From Burkholderiaceae bacterium (lineage in GTDB: Bacteria; Pseudomonadota; Gammaproteobacteria; Burkholderiales; Burkholderiaceae_C), in contig CP126124.1 in assembly GCA_030123545.1 (NCBI GenBank), positions 3,636,001 through 3,700,000 on the forward strand: a stretch of DNA of 64,000 bases. The letters are read 5' to 3'. Below, piece after piece: positions 46,366 to 55,072 of this stretch. The notes under the pieces were generated by a model. It saw nothing but the letters and a program-made list of their open reading frames with translations, ran no database searches and was not told the origin of the DNA. The position numbers were made by a program, and so were the translations under genes. How positions within the stretch are numbered: position 1 is the stretch's first letter; the number at the start of each line of letters is the position of its first letter.

Positions 46366-47286
46366 TCAGGCAGCCTTCTTCTGCTGTAGCTGCGCGCTCA
46401 CGTCGTCGGCCCAGGCGCGCGGCGCCATCGGGAAACCGAGCCGCGCGCGGCTGTCGAGGTAGCTCTGCGCGACGCTGCGCGCCATGTTGCGGATGCGGGC
46501 TATGTAGGCGGCGCGCTCGGTCACGCTGATCGCGCCGCGCGCGTCGAGCAGGTTGAAGCTGTGCGCGGCCTTCAAAACCTGCTCGTAAGCCGGCAGCGCG
46601 AGCTGCGCGTCGATCAAGTGCTTCGCTTGCTTCTCGTGCGCGGTAAAAGCCGTAAACAGAAAGTCGGCGTCGCTGTGCTCGAAATTGTAGGCCGACTGTT
46701 CCTTCTCGTTTTGCAGGTAGACGTCGCCATAGCTCATGGCCTCGGTCCACTTCAAGTCGTAGACGTTCTCCACGCCCTGCAGGTACATCGCGAGGCGCTC
46801 CAGCCCGTAGGTGATCTCGCCGGTGATCGGCTTGCAGTCGATGCCGCCGACCTGCTGGAAGTAGGTGAACTGCGTCACCTCCATGCCGTTCAGCCAGACC
46901 TCCCAGCCCAGGCCCCAGGCGCCCAGCGTCGGGTTCTCCCAGTCGTCCTCGACGAAGCGCACGTCGTTCTGCTTCAGGTCGAAGCCGAGCGCGGCGAGGC
47001 TGCCGAGGTACAGGTCCAGGATGTCGGGCGGCGCGGGTTTGAGCACCACCTGGTACTGGTAGTAGTGCTGCAGCCGGTTCGGGTTCTCGCCGTAGCGGCC
47101 GTCCTTCGGGCGCCGGCTCGGCTGCACGTACGCCGCCTTCCACGGTTCCGGACCCAACGCTCTCAAAAACGTAGCAGTGTGCGAAGTACCGGCGCCGACT
47201 TCCATGTCATAGGGCTGCAAAAGCGCGCAGCCCTGCGCGTCCCAGTACGACTGCAGGGCCAGGATGATTTGCTGAAAGGTCGACAT
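46366..47286 (-). CDS. glyQ: Glycyl-tRNA synthetase alpha subunit
   Basis: Catalytic alpha chain of glycyl-tRNA synthetase. The 306-residue protein has TFQQIILALQSYWDAQGCAL, QPYDMEVGAGTSHTATFLRA, YGENPNRLQHYYQYQVVLKP and FTYFQQVGGIDCKPITGEIT, all standard GlyQ blocks. Directly upstream of glyS. It is 84 bp downstream of lnt in the same direction, a typical betaproteobacterial order. Confidence 0.97.
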   Translation of the reverse strand: MSTFQQIILALQSYWDAQGCALLQPYDMEVGAGTSHTATFLRALGPEPWKAAYVQPSRRPKDGRYGENPNRLQHYYQYQVVLKPAPPDILDLYLGSLAALGFDLKQNDVRFVEDDWENPTLGAWGLGWEVWLNGMEVTQFTYFQQVGGIDCKPITGEITYGLERLAMYLQGVENVYDLKWTEAMSYGDVYLQNEKEQSAYNFEHSDADFLFTAFTAHEKQAKHLIDAQLALPAYEQVLKAAHSFNLLDARGAISVTERAAYIARIRNMARSVAQSYLDSRARLGFPMAPRAWADDVSAQLQQKKAA

Positions 47287-47370
47287 GGCGGGTGCATTGG
47301 CCGGCCGGGTCCGCGGCGCTGGTGTGTCAACGAGTTGGGGCGGTCTTCTGGCCGGCGTTCGTTTCCGATT

Positions 47371-49107
47371 CTACGGGCCTTGCTGCGAGCCTTGGCGATC
47401 GGATCGGCCCCGGCGCACCAGCAGCGCGATCAGCAGCGCAAGACCCCCGAATCCCCACAGCGGCCACAGTCCGAAGCGCGACACCCACCAGGCATAGGGT
47501 GTCAGGCCGCTGCGCCCCTCGACGGTGCCGACCAGCACGGCCCGGGTGACCCGCGGCAGTTCGCGGACAACCCGGCCGCGCCAGTCGATGATCGCGGTCG
47601 CGCCGGTATTGGTCGCGCGGATCACCGGCCGCTCGAATTCGAGCGCGCGCATGCGCGAGATCTGCAGGTGCTGGTCGATCGCGACCGTGTCGCCGAACCA
47701 GCCGATGTTGCTCAGGTTGACGAACACCGTCGGCGCCGTTCCAGCGTCGGCAAAGCGCGCGGCCAGCTCCGCGCCGAACAGATCCTCGTAGCAGATGTTC
47801 GGCGCGAGCCGCTGCCCGGCCCAGTCGAACGAAGGTTGATCGAGCGCGCCGCGGTCGAAGTCGCCGAGCGGAATGTCCATCATCCGCGTGAACCAACGAA
47901 ACAGCGGCGGAATGAACTCGCCGAACGGCACCAGGTGGTGCTTGTCGTATTCGTACGGCGAGCGCCCCGGCGCGAGGCCGAGCGCCGAGTTGGTGTAGCC
48001 CTGCGTCATGTTCCCGAGCGGTATGCCGATCAGCGCCGCCTGCGCGCCGCCCGCGCTGCCGAAGCGGCGCTCGAGCGCGTTCCAGTAGGCCGGCGGCAGC
48101 TGCTGCGGCAGCAGCGGAATCGCGGTCTCGGGCGCGACCACCAACGGCGTGCGCGCCGCGGCCAGCTCGTCGCCGTACCAGCGCAGCGCGGTCGCGATGC
48201 CGGTGCCGGGCTGGAACTTTTCCTCCTGCGGAATATTGCCCTGCAGCAGCGTCACGGCCAGATTGCCGGTGCTGCGGCTCCAGGTCGGCACTGCAAGCGC
48301 GGCCAGCAGCGCAGCCGCGGCGAGCAGCGCGATGCAGCCAAGCGGCACGCGTGGCAGGCGCGACAAGTGTGGCAGCCGCTGCCGGCCGGGCCGGCCCGAA
48401 TCACGCGCAGAGCGCCAGCCGCGCAACAACGCGACGAAAAGCGCCGGCAGGAACGCCGCGATCCAGCCAACGCCGTAGACACCGATGCTGCCCGCAAACA
48501 CCGCGAGGCCGTCGACCTGCGCATAGCCGATCGCACCCCACGGAAAGCCGGTGAACCAGCGCGCGCGCGCGAGTTCGGCCAGCGTCCACGCGGACGCGAA
48601 CACCGCGGCGGACCCGATCGCACCGAATGCGCCGGCCGGCGCCAGCACGACGAACGCGGCGCAGGCGATCGCGTAGTAGAGCGCGAGCAGGCCCGCCAGC
48701 GCCGCAACCGCGAGCGCGGCCATCCAGGCCGGCAGGCCGCCGTAGACGTACATCGAAATGAACATCCACCAGAACGTGCCGGCCAGCCACGCGAACGCGA
48801 ACAGCCAGCCGCGCCAGAGCGCGCGCCGCCAGTCGCCCGGTCGCCGTTGCTGCAGCGCCTGCAGTTGCCAGGCCAGCACCGCCAGCGCGAGCAGTTGCAG
48901 CCAGCCCAAAGCCGAACCGTGCGCCGGACCGAAGCGGAACGGCCAGGCGAGGCTCGCGGCCAGCGCCGCACCTGCAACCAGAATCAACAGCGTCGAGCCG
49001 AATGACACCGCCGCGAACCGCCGATCCGCGCCGGTGGAGGAATGCCGCGACGCGGCCTCGGCCGAGCGCTCTGCGCCGTCACCGCGCACCGCGCTAGCCC
49101 GCGGCAT
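47371..49107 (-). CDS. lnt: Apolipoprotein N-acyltransferase
   Basis: Inner-membrane enzyme adding the third acyl chain to lipoproteins. About 578 residues with 6-8 hydrophobic N-terminal segments and a periplasmic nitrilase domain. Catalytic residues are visible: Glu in VVAPETAIPLLP, Lys in DKHHLVPFGEFIPP, Cys in NICYEDLFGAELA. ATG 49107 overlaps the corC stop by 14 bp and is preferred to the longer frame from 49218, which is antisense-like. Ribosome site is weak, so coupling to corC is likely. Confidence 0.94.
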   Translation of the reverse strand: MPRASAVRGDGAERSAEAASRHSSTGADRRFAAVSFGSTLLILVAGAALAASLAWPFRFGPAHGSALGWLQLLALAVLAWQLQALQQRRPGDWRRALWRGWLFAFAWLAGTFWWMFISMYVYGGLPAWMAALAVAALAGLLALYYAIACAAFVVLAPAGAFGAIGSAAVFASAWTLAELARARWFTGFPWGAIGYAQVDGLAVFAGSIGVYGVGWIAAFLPALFVALLRGWRSARDSGRPGRQRLPHLSRLPRVPLGCIALLAAAALLAALAVPTWSRSTGNLAVTLLQGNIPQEEKFQPGTGIATALRWYGDELAAARTPLVVAPETAIPLLPQQLPPAYWNALERRFGSAGGAQAALIGIPLGNMTQGYTNSALGLAPGRSPYEYDKHHLVPFGEFIPPLFRWFTRMMDIPLGDFDRGALDQPSFDWAGQRLAPNICYEDLFGAELAARFADAGTAPTVFVNLSNIGWFGDTVAIDQHLQISRMRALEFERPVIRATNTGATAIIDWRGRVVRELPRVTRAVLVGTVEGRSGLTPYAWWVSRFGLWPLWGFGGLALLIALLVRRGRSDRQGSQQGP

Positions 49108-49984
49108 CTTCGGCCGGCGCCGGCGCGACCTTGAACCAGCGCACCGCGCCGCCGCGCGTGTGCAGCACGACGAAATCCAGGCCCGCGACGCTGTGCCGCT
49201 CGCCGCGGCGCGGCACATGGCCCATCGCGTGCGCGATCAGGCCGCCGATGGTGTCGAACCGGTTGTCGTCCTGTGCGTCCTCCGGGTCGAAACTCGCGAG
49301 CGGCATGCCGAAGGTCTCGGCCACGCGCTCGACCGGCGTGTCGCCGCTGACGCGGTAGGTGCGATCGGCCAGCGCGAAGATGTCGCCCTGGTCTTCGGGA
49401 ATATCGAACTCGTCCTCGATCTCGCCGACGATCTGCTCGAGCACGTCCTCGATCGTGATCAGGCCGGCGACGCGGCCGAATTCGTCGATCACGATCGCGA
49501 GGTGGTTGCGGTTGCCGCGGAAATCGCGCAGCAGGTCGTTCAAGCCCTTGGTCTCCGGCACGAACGCCGCCGGCCGCAGCAGCGCGCGCAGGTTCAGCTC
49601 GGGCGCGCGCTGCAGCTTCAGCAGGTCCTTGGCCATCAGGATGCCGATGATGTTTTCGCGCTCGTTCTGGAACACCGGAAAGCGCGAATGCGCGGTGTGG
49701 ATCACCACGCGCAGCAGTTCGTCGAACGGCGCGTCGATGTCGAGCAGGTCCATGCGCGTGGCCGCGACCATCACGTCGCGCGCGCACAGGTCGGCCATGC
49801 GGATCACGCCCTCGAGCATCACGCGCGACTCGGGGCCGATGACCTCCTTGTCCTCGGCCTCGGCCAGCGTCTCGATCAGATCGGCCCGGGAGTCGGGCCC
49901 GGGGTGGATCAGCTCGGCAAGCTTTTGCAGGAAGGTGCGCTTGTCGTCGCGCTCGGAATGTCGCGCAGGGTGCGGGTCGGACAC
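49094..49984 (-). CDS. corC: CorC/HlyC-family CBS domain protein
   Basis: 296-residue protein, implicated in Mg/Co efflux in studied relatives. It has two CBS domains (about 70-195, with VMVAATRMDLLDIDAPFDEL and NHLAIVIDEFGRVAGLITIE) and the C-terminal CorC_HlyC domain (FDTIGGLIAHAMGHVPRRGE). It lacks the DUF21 membrane domain, as CorC does. A GTG start at 49984 (VSDPHPARHS) begins the conserved part; no ATG fits. It precedes lnt, as in many proteobacteria. Confidence 0.93.
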   Translation of the reverse strand: MSDPHPARHSERDDKRTFLQKLAELIHPGPDSRADLIETLAEAEDKEVIGPESRVMLEGVIRMADLCARDVMVAATRMDLLDIDAPFDELLRVVIHTAHSRFPVFQNERENIIGILMAKDLLKLQRAPELNLRALLRPAAFVPETKGLNDLLRDFRGNRNHLAIVIDEFGRVAGLITIEDVLEQIVGEIEDEFDIPEDQGDIFALADRTYRVSGDTPVERVAETFGMPLASFDPEDAQDDNRFDTIGGLIAHAMGHVPRRGERHSVAGLDFVVLHTRGGAVRWFKVAPAPAEDAAG

Positions 49985-50016
49985 AGCAGCGGGTGCGGGT
50001 GGTGGGGGTGGTCCCG

Positions 50017-50709
50017 CTAGGATAGCGGATCGCCGCGCCGGCGCCCCTGCAGCACGGCCAGAAAGTCGCGGAACTGCTTGGCCTGGGCCTTCAGCCGGTA
50101 GTCGACCTCGGCCAGGTGGGTCTCGACGATCTCGGACACGCGGCTGTCCAGCGTCGCCGGCGGCAGCCGCAGATAGGCCTCGGCCTCGGAGCCGTCGCGC
50201 TCGACGGTCGCCCCGGCCTTCTGCGCGATCGCGAGCATCACGGTGTTCTCGCTCAATGCATGGATGAACAGCAGCTCGACCCCCTCGTTGCGCGCGTGCA
50301 TCACCGCGCGGTCGAACAGGCGCGCGCCGAAGCCGCGCCCGCGCGCGGATTTCAGCACCGAGACGCCGAACTCGGCGCACAGCTGGTATTCGGCCGACGG
50401 GGAGAACGCCAGATGCGCCATCGCGATCAGCTGCAGCCGGCGGTTGTAGATGCCGAAGATCTGGTCGCGCTCGAAATCGAGGCCGTCGGTATAGCGCCGG
50501 ATCTGCTCGTCGCTGGCCATGTAGCCGAAGCGCAGGTAGCGGTCATGCTCGTCCAGCGCCAGCAGATGCAGCGCGATGCGCTCGCGATGGCCGGGGCCGA
50601 GCGAGCGGATCGGCACGATCAACGGGTCGCTGCGCGTCTGCGGTCGTCCGGTGGCGGGGGGTTGTGGCTCCGTGCTCCCGGGCGGCGGGAGAGGATCGTT
50701 GATGTTCAT
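50017..50709 (-). CDS. GNAT-family N-acetyltransferase
   Basis: Unspecified acetyltransferase of 230 residues. The GNAT core is at about 45-165: FGVSVLKSARGRGFGARLFD holds the acetyl-CoA motif (RGRGFG), then FIHALSENTVMLAIAQKAGA. An extra C-terminal helix region (about 175-230) follows. Start 50709 (ATG AAC ATC) is used; ATG 50721 is also in frame and neither has a strong ribosome site. It precedes corC in the same direction and is divergent from the CynX-like gene. Substrate unknown. Confidence 0.85.
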   Translation of the reverse strand: MNINDPLPPPGSTEPQPPATGRPQTRSDPLIVPIRSLGPGHRERIALHLLALDEHDRYLRFGYMASDEQIRRYTDGLDFERDQIFGIYNRRLQLIAMAHLAFSPSAEYQLCAEFGVSVLKSARGRGFGARLFDRAVMHARNEGVELLFIHALSENTVMLAIAQKAGATVERDGSEAEAYLRLPPATLDSRVSEIVETHLAEVDYRLKAQAKQFRDFLAVLQGRRRGDPLS

Positions 50710-50881
50710 CGCAACTCGCATGTTAAGGGTTTCCCCAGGGACTTTCATCCGACCTGTAACCCTTTGCGTAACCCCTTGCCGTGGCGCTCGATACCCGGCC
50801 CCGGGGCGCATGCCGGCGCCGCCCGGCTGAGCCCGGTGCGAGGGCACGGGCGAGCGCGCAGAATAGGCCTGGCGCCCCGCC

Positions 50882-52126
50882 ATGAATCCACCCCCTCCGT
50901 CCCATTCCCCGGCCACGCTGCCGTCCGACGCGCCGGCGGCGCCGGCAGCACCGGCCATCAGGCTGCTGCTCGCGGCCAGCGTCGTGCTGATCGCGCTCAA
51001 TCTGCGCCCGGTGTTCTCCAGCCTGTCGGTGCTGCTGCCCGAGATCATGAAGTCGGTCGGCCTGACGGCGGCCGGCGCGAGCGTGCTGACCATGCTGCCG
51101 GTGCTGTGCCTGGGCCTGTTCGCGCCGGCGGCACCGGCGCTCGAACACCATGTCGGCATGGAGCGCACGCTGCTCGGCTGCCTGCTGCTGGTCACGCTCG
51201 GCACGCTGCTGCGCGGCGCCGGCAGCGCGGCGCCGCTGTTCGTCGGCTCGGCGCTCGCTGGCATCGGCATCGCGGTCGCGAACGTGCTGATGCCGGTGCT
51301 GGTCAAGCGCGACTTTCCGCGCCATGTCGCGCTGATGATGGGCCTGTACACGATGTGGGTGCCCGGCGGCGCGGCGATCGCGGCCGGCCTGACCGTGCCG
51401 CTGGAACACGCGCTCGCCGGCGGCTGGACGCGCGCGCTCGCCGCGTGGGCGGTACCGGCCGCGGTGGTCACGCTGCTATGGGCGCCGTATGCGCTGTCGA
51501 CCCGATCGCTGGCCGACGGCGCGCCCCGCGCCAGGGTGCGCGGCCTGACGCGTGACCGGCTCGCGTGGCAGGTGACGCTGTTCATGGGGCTGCAGTCGGC
51601 GCTGGCCTACATCGTGATGGGCTGGCTCGCGCCGATCCTGCGCGCGCGCGGGCTGGACGCGGCGACCGCCGGCTACGTGCTGTCGGCATCGACGCTGGTG
51701 CAGATCGTGACCTGCCTCGCGCTGCCGGCGCTGGCGGTGCGGCGGCCCAGCCAGTCCGGCCTCGCGCTGGGCGTGGTGCTGGTCACGCTGGCGACGCTGC
51801 TGGCCTGCCAGTTCGGGCCGCTGAATCAGGTCTGGGTCTGGGCGATCGTGCTCGGCGCCGCGCAGGGCGCCGGCTTCGCGCTCGCGCTGACGCTGATCGT
51901 GCTGCGTTCGCCCGACGCGCGCGTCGCGTCGCAGCTGTCGGCGATGGCGCAGGGCGTCGGTTACCTGATCGCCGCCGTCGGACCACTGCTGGTCGGCCTG
52001 CTGCGCGGCTGGACCGGCAGCTTCGACGCCGCCGCCTGGCTGTATCTGCTGATCGCCGCAGTGATGGCCGCCAGCGGCATCGGCGCCGGGCGCGCACGGC
52101 ACGTGCTGAGCGCGAAGAAGGGCTGA
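50882..52126 (+). CDS. CynX/NimT-family MFS transporter
   Basis: Inner-membrane transporter of 414 residues with about 12 hydrophobic segments. LLAASVVLIALNLRPVFSSL and LTMLPVLCLGLFAPAAPALE are typical of the cyanate permease-like group, which also includes 2-nitroimidazole transporters. An Ala/Pro-rich N-terminal 25 residues is cytosolic. It is 3 bp upstream of phhA, so both are probably co-transcribed, and it could carry an aromatic amino acid or analogue, an inference only. Confidence 0.88.
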   Translation: MNPPPPSHSPATLPSDAPAAPAAPAIRLLLAASVVLIALNLRPVFSSLSVLLPEIMKSVGLTAAGASVLTMLPVLCLGLFAPAAPALEHHVGMERTLLGCLLLVTLGTLLRGAGSAAPLFVGSALAGIGIAVANVLMPVLVKRDFPRHVALMMGLYTMWVPGGAAIAAGLTVPLEHALAGGWTRALAAWAVPAAVVTLLWAPYALSTRSLADGAPRARVRGLTRDRLAWQVTLFMGLQSALAYIVMGWLAPILRARGLDAATAGYVLSASTLVQIVTCLALPALAVRRPSQSGLALGVVLVTLATLLACQFGPLNQVWVWAIVLGAAQGAGFALALTLIVLRSPDARVASQLSAMAQGVGYLIAAVGPLLVGLLRGWTGSFDAAAWLYLLIAAVMAASGIGAGRARHVLSAKKG

Positions 52127-52129
52127 AAC

Positions 52130-53002
52130 ATGGCCGTCGAACCCGCGATCTACGGCGCGAGCGAGCGTCCGCCGCGCGGCGACTACGCGCGCGCCGGCCA
52201 GGTGCGCAGCGACTACACCTGCCCGCAGAACTACGCGGCCTACACGGAGCAGGACCACGACACCTACCGCCGGCTCTACGAGCGCCAGGCCGCGCTGCTG
52301 CCGGGCCTGGCCTGCGACGAATTCATCGCCGCGCTGCCCAGGCTCGGCGCGAAGGACCGGATCCCGCATTTCGATGAGATCAACGAACGCCTCTCGCGCG
52401 CCACCGGCTGGGAGATCGTCGCGGTGCCGGGACTGATCCCCGAGGTGCCGTTCTTCACCTTGCTCGCCGGGCGCAGGTTCCCGGTCACCGACTGGCTGCG
52501 CCGGCCGGAAGAGTTCGACTACATCGTCGAGCCCGATGTGTTCCACGACCTGTTCGGCCACGTGCCGCTGTTGTTCGATGCGGTCTACGCCGACCACATG
52601 CAGGAATACGGCAAGGGTGGGCTCAAGGCGCACCGGCTCGGCGCCTGCGAGCAATTGAGCCGCCTGTACTGGTACACGATCGAGTTCGGGCTGATGCGCG
52701 GGCACGGCGAACTCCGTGCGTATGGCGCCGGCATCCTGAGTTCGGGCGGCGAACTGCAGCACGCGGTGCGCAGCAATATTCCGAACAGAATCGCGCTGAG
52801 CCCGGAACGGGTCATGCGCACGCGCTACAAGATCGATAGCTATCAGCAGACCTATTTCGTCATCGACAGCTTCCAGCATCTGTTCGATCTGACCGCGCCC
52901 GACTTCACGCCGCTGTACCAGCGCGTGCGGGCGCTGCCCGAGCTGGACGCGGACGCGCGGCTGGCCGGAGACGTCGTCATCGCGCTCCTCGGCGGAACTT
53001 AA
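52130..53002 (+). CDS. phhA: Phenylalanine 4-monooxygenase
   Basis: Non-haem iron, pterin-dependent enzyme converting Phe to Tyr. The 290-residue monomer type has the iron ligands His139, His144 (EPDVFHDLFGHVP) and Glu185 (YWYTIEFGLMR), all intact, with the pterin region VPGLIPEVPFFTLLAGRRFP. It follows the CynX-like gene by 3 bp. No pterin dehydratase (phhB) is adjacent. Its stop overlaps that of the convergent toxin gene. Confidence 0.97.
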   Translation: MAVEPAIYGASERPPRGDYARAGQVRSDYTCPQNYAAYTEQDHDTYRRLYERQAALLPGLACDEFIAALPRLGAKDRIPHFDEINERLSRATGWEIVAVPGLIPEVPFFTLLAGRRFPVTDWLRRPEEFDYIVEPDVFHDLFGHVPLLFDAVYADHMQEYGKGGLKAHRLGACEQLSRLYWYTIEFGLMRGHGELRAYGAGILSSGGELQHAVRSNIPNRIALSPERVMRTRYKIDSYQQTYFVIDSFQHLFDLTAPDFTPLYQRVRALPELDADARLAGDVVIALLGGT

Positions 53003-53322
53003 ATCACGCCCAGGAACACGGCCAGCGACCTGCTGACAGCCAGCATGTCTTCCTCGGAGGCGTGGCCGAAAGTGGCCCCTATCTTTTCGCGGGGGACGGA
53101 TTGCGCCTTGTCCACCATGACCTCGGAGGCTTGCTGCAAACCGTTTTGCTCGTCGGGTGCGAGCGGAATACGGAACAGCGGCGCGGCACGCAATTCGCTC
53201 GTGACGGGAAGGATGGTTACCGAGGGATGTTCCGAAAACAAATCGGACTGGATGACCAAGGCCGGCCGTGGTTTGCCATAGGCGCCCTGCAAGGCGATCG
53301 TGACCAGATCGCCACGCCTCAT
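52999..53322 (-). CDS. PemK/MazF-family toxin, module 2
   Basis: Predicted mRNA endoribonuclease of 107 residues: MRRGDLVTIALQGAYGKPRP, ALVIQSD, VTSELRAAPLFRIPLAPDEQ, NGLQQASEVMVDKAQSVPRE. Start 53322 overlaps the antitoxin stop by 4 bases (ATGA); the in-frame 53358 would lie within the antitoxin gene. It clearly belongs to the same family as the toxin at 26418, but is diverged. Convergent 4-bp overlap with phhA. Confidence 0.9.
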   Translation of the reverse strand: MRRGDLVTIALQGAYGKPRPALVIQSDLFSEHPSVTILPVTSELRAAPLFRIPLAPDEQNGLQQASEVMVDKAQSVPREKIGATFGHASEEDMLAVSRSLAVFLGVI

Positions 53323-53531
53323 TCCCAGCCCTCGGTGTCGGAGGCCGCCTGCAGCCAATCCAGGACATCGGCCTCATGAGGATCCTCGCGGACCAGGGCG
53401 CACTGGCGACGGCACTCCTGCGCAAAGTCCTCACGCCGGGTGTCCGGCACCCAAATCTGCACTGGCCGCAGCCCCGCGGCACGCAAAGCTGCCCGATGCT
53501 TCTGCACTCGTTCGGCGCCAGATGCTCGCAT
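53319..53531 (-). CDS. DUF3018/MazE-family antitoxin, module 2
   Basis: 70-residue antitoxin (MRASGAERVQKHRAALRAAG, LRPVQIWVPDTRRE), with AGGAGG 7 bases before ATG 53531, preferred over the in-frame 53621. The RVQKHRAALRAAGLRPV segment parallels MRDRRRAQGLRDLRLVV of module 1. The inverted repeat upstream is the likely operator. It forms a coupled pair with the PemK gene. Confidence 0.85.
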   Translation of the reverse strand: MRASGAERVQKHRAALRAAGLRPVQIWVPDTRREDFAQECRRQCALVREDPHEADVLDWLQAASDTEGWE

Positions 53532-53545
53532 GAATACCTCCTGTC

Positions 53546-53586
53546 GCGTTACATGGAACATTTTAGACGATCGTTTCATGTAACGC
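53546..53586. promoter_or_regulatory. Operator inverted repeat of toxin-antitoxin module 2
   Basis: Perfect 10-bp arms GCGTTACATG (53546-53555) and CATGTAACGC (53577-53586), 21-base spacer, 15 bp upstream of the antitoxin start. The half-site CGTTACA is the same as in the module 1 palindrome, though the arms are placed with opposite polarity. Confidence 0.7.
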
Positions 53587-53656
53587 ATGAGGTTGCGCTG
53601 GCGGACAGAATTCCACCCCAAGCCACGCCCACTGCCCTGACAGCGGTTTTACAAGA

Positions 53657-53713
53657 CAAATCGGCCTCAAGCCCATACCGAATCATGGATAGACGCTATG
53701 AAAATGATTGTAA
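53657..53713 (-). repeat. AT-core dispersed repeat, copy 5 (upstream of hypothetical gene)
   Basis: On the minus strand: CATTTTCATAGC, a middle part, GGGCTTGAGGCCGATTTG. This matches copy 1 (GGCTTCAGGCCGAAAAA) in order and spacing. It lies in the gap between the module 2 operator and the gene at 53853. Confidence 0.6.
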
Positions 53714-53852
53714 CCAGACATTGTCGAGCTGACCGCGCCCAGCCTCACGCCACCACTCGCCCCGCCGCTCCGGCCCTTCCCGCGGGCAGTGGTTTCGTGC
53801 TAGCCTGCCCCGCCGCACCGGCAGATCAACGTCAACCAACGAGAGGGTGTTT

Positions 53853-54347
53853 ATGGGCTTGCTTTTGATGGAGCACGACATCTATGTCGGAAACCTGCAG
53901 GAACAACTGAACCTGCGCTTCGCACCGGCCATGGGTGGCAAGGAAAGCTACGGCGGGCTGGAAGAAATGGTCGCGCTGCAGAAGGAGTTCGAGGTGTTCA
54001 AGGAGGGGCGACGCTTCTCGACCAGCGTCGCGGTGCTGGGCCTGGCGGGCGCGGCCAGCCACACGACCAAGAACCGCTTCCACGACTACCTGGCCAGCCT
54101 GCGCGGTATGAAGTCGAACGTCCCCGGCCAGAGCGGCGACGTGGCGATCGTGAAGGCCCTGGCGCGCAACCTCGCGGCGAAGAAGCCGCTGCCGGTGTAC
54201 TTCGAACTGCACGACATGAATGCGACCAAGGACGGCAAGCGCGTCATCGTCACCGAGCGCGCGCGCCCGCTGTTCTACATGGACCAGGACTACCTGGTGA
54301 TCTCGCTGCCGCTGGCGCTGGCAGCCAAGGCCGCCAAGGCCAAGTAG
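53853..54347 (+). CDS. Hypothetical protein, 164 residues
   Basis: I do not recognise it. It starts MGLLLMEHDIYVGNLQEQLN with AGAGG 7 bases before ATG 53853 (a GTG at 53847 is less likely). It has no signal peptide; a short hydrophobic patch is around 55-70 (VAVLGLAGAA) and near the Ala/Lys-rich end (LVISLPLALAAKAAKAK). The coding bias (GC-rich third positions, few rare codons) supports a real gene. The methyltransferase gene follows 21 bp later, so the two could be co-transcribed. Confidence 0.7.
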   Translation: MGLLLMEHDIYVGNLQEQLNLRFAPAMGGKESYGGLEEMVALQKEFEVFKEGRRFSTSVAVLGLAGAASHTTKNRFHDYLASLRGMKSNVPGQSGDVAIVKALARNLAAKKPLPVYFELHDMNATKDGKRVIVTERARPLFYMDQDYLVISLPLALAAKAAKAK

Positions 54348-54368
54348 TCCGGCGCGGACTGCGACCCG

Positions 54369-55037
54369 ATGGCGCCACAGCCAGCGCCCGCACCTGACAC
54401 CGCACGCGGCCTGGACGCGATCCACGCCGCGATCGCCCGCTACTACACAGCCACGCTGCAGGCGCACGGCGCGACGCCGCACGGCGTCGACTGGGCCAGC
54501 CGGCCGACCCAGGAGCTGCGCTTCGTGCAACTCCTGAAAATCTGCGACTTCGCCGCGCCGTTCTCGCTCGACGACCTCGGCTGCGGCTACGGCGCGCTGC
54601 TCGCATACCTCGCCTGGCGCCACCCTGGCGTCGAGGTGGATTACCTCGGCGTGGACCTCTCCGCCGAGATGGTCACCGCGGCGCGCCGCCGCTGGCGTCA
54701 GCGCCGCAACACCGCGTTCGCGGCCGGTCACGCCAGCCCGCGCCGCGCCGACTACTCGGTCGCCAGCGGCATCTTCAACGTGAAGCCCGATGTGCCCGCG
54801 GCGCGCTGGCGCGGCTTCGTAGCGGCGACGCTGGATGCGATGCATGCGAACAGCCGACGCGGCTTTGCGGTGAACTTCATCGCGCCGCTGCCGCGCGGAG
54901 CCACCGGCAGCGCCGGCCTCTACCGCACGCCGCCGGGCACGTGGCGCCGCTACTGCGAGCAGCGCTTGCGCGCCGAGGTGGAGGTCGTCAAAGGCTACGG
55001 CCTGCGCGAGTACACGCTGCTGGTGCGCCGCACCTGA
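54369..55037 (+). CDS. Class I SAM-dependent methyltransferase
   Basis: Predicted methyltransferase of 222 residues; substrate unknown. Motif I is SLDDLGCGYGALLAYLAWRH (about 66-85), with the acidic end of strand 2 in VDYLGVDLSAEM. An N-terminal helix (about 10-35) precedes it. It follows the unrecognised 164-residue gene and is convergent with the cyclase gene. Family is clear; pathway is not. Confidence 0.85.
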   Translation: MAPQPAPAPDTARGLDAIHAAIARYYTATLQAHGATPHGVDWASRPTQELRFVQLLKICDFAAPFSLDDLGCGYGALLAYLAWRHPGVEVDYLGVDLSAEMVTAARRRWRQRRNTAFAAGHASPRRADYSVASGIFNVKPDVPAARWRGFVAATLDAMHANSRRGFAVNFIAPLPRGATGSAGLYRTPPGTWRRYCEQRLRAEVEVVKGYGLREYTLLVRRT

Positions 55038-55072
55038 GGCGGGTCCAGGCGCGCACCGTCCGCCGCAACCGC

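Noticed and set aside
46561..49005. Plus-strand open frame of about 810 codons
   Set aside because: Antisense to glyQ and lnt; no recognisable domains.
52834..52843. GATAGCTATC palindrome in phhA
   Set aside because: Encodes conserved Asp-Ser-Tyr; too short and lacks the rest of the repeat.
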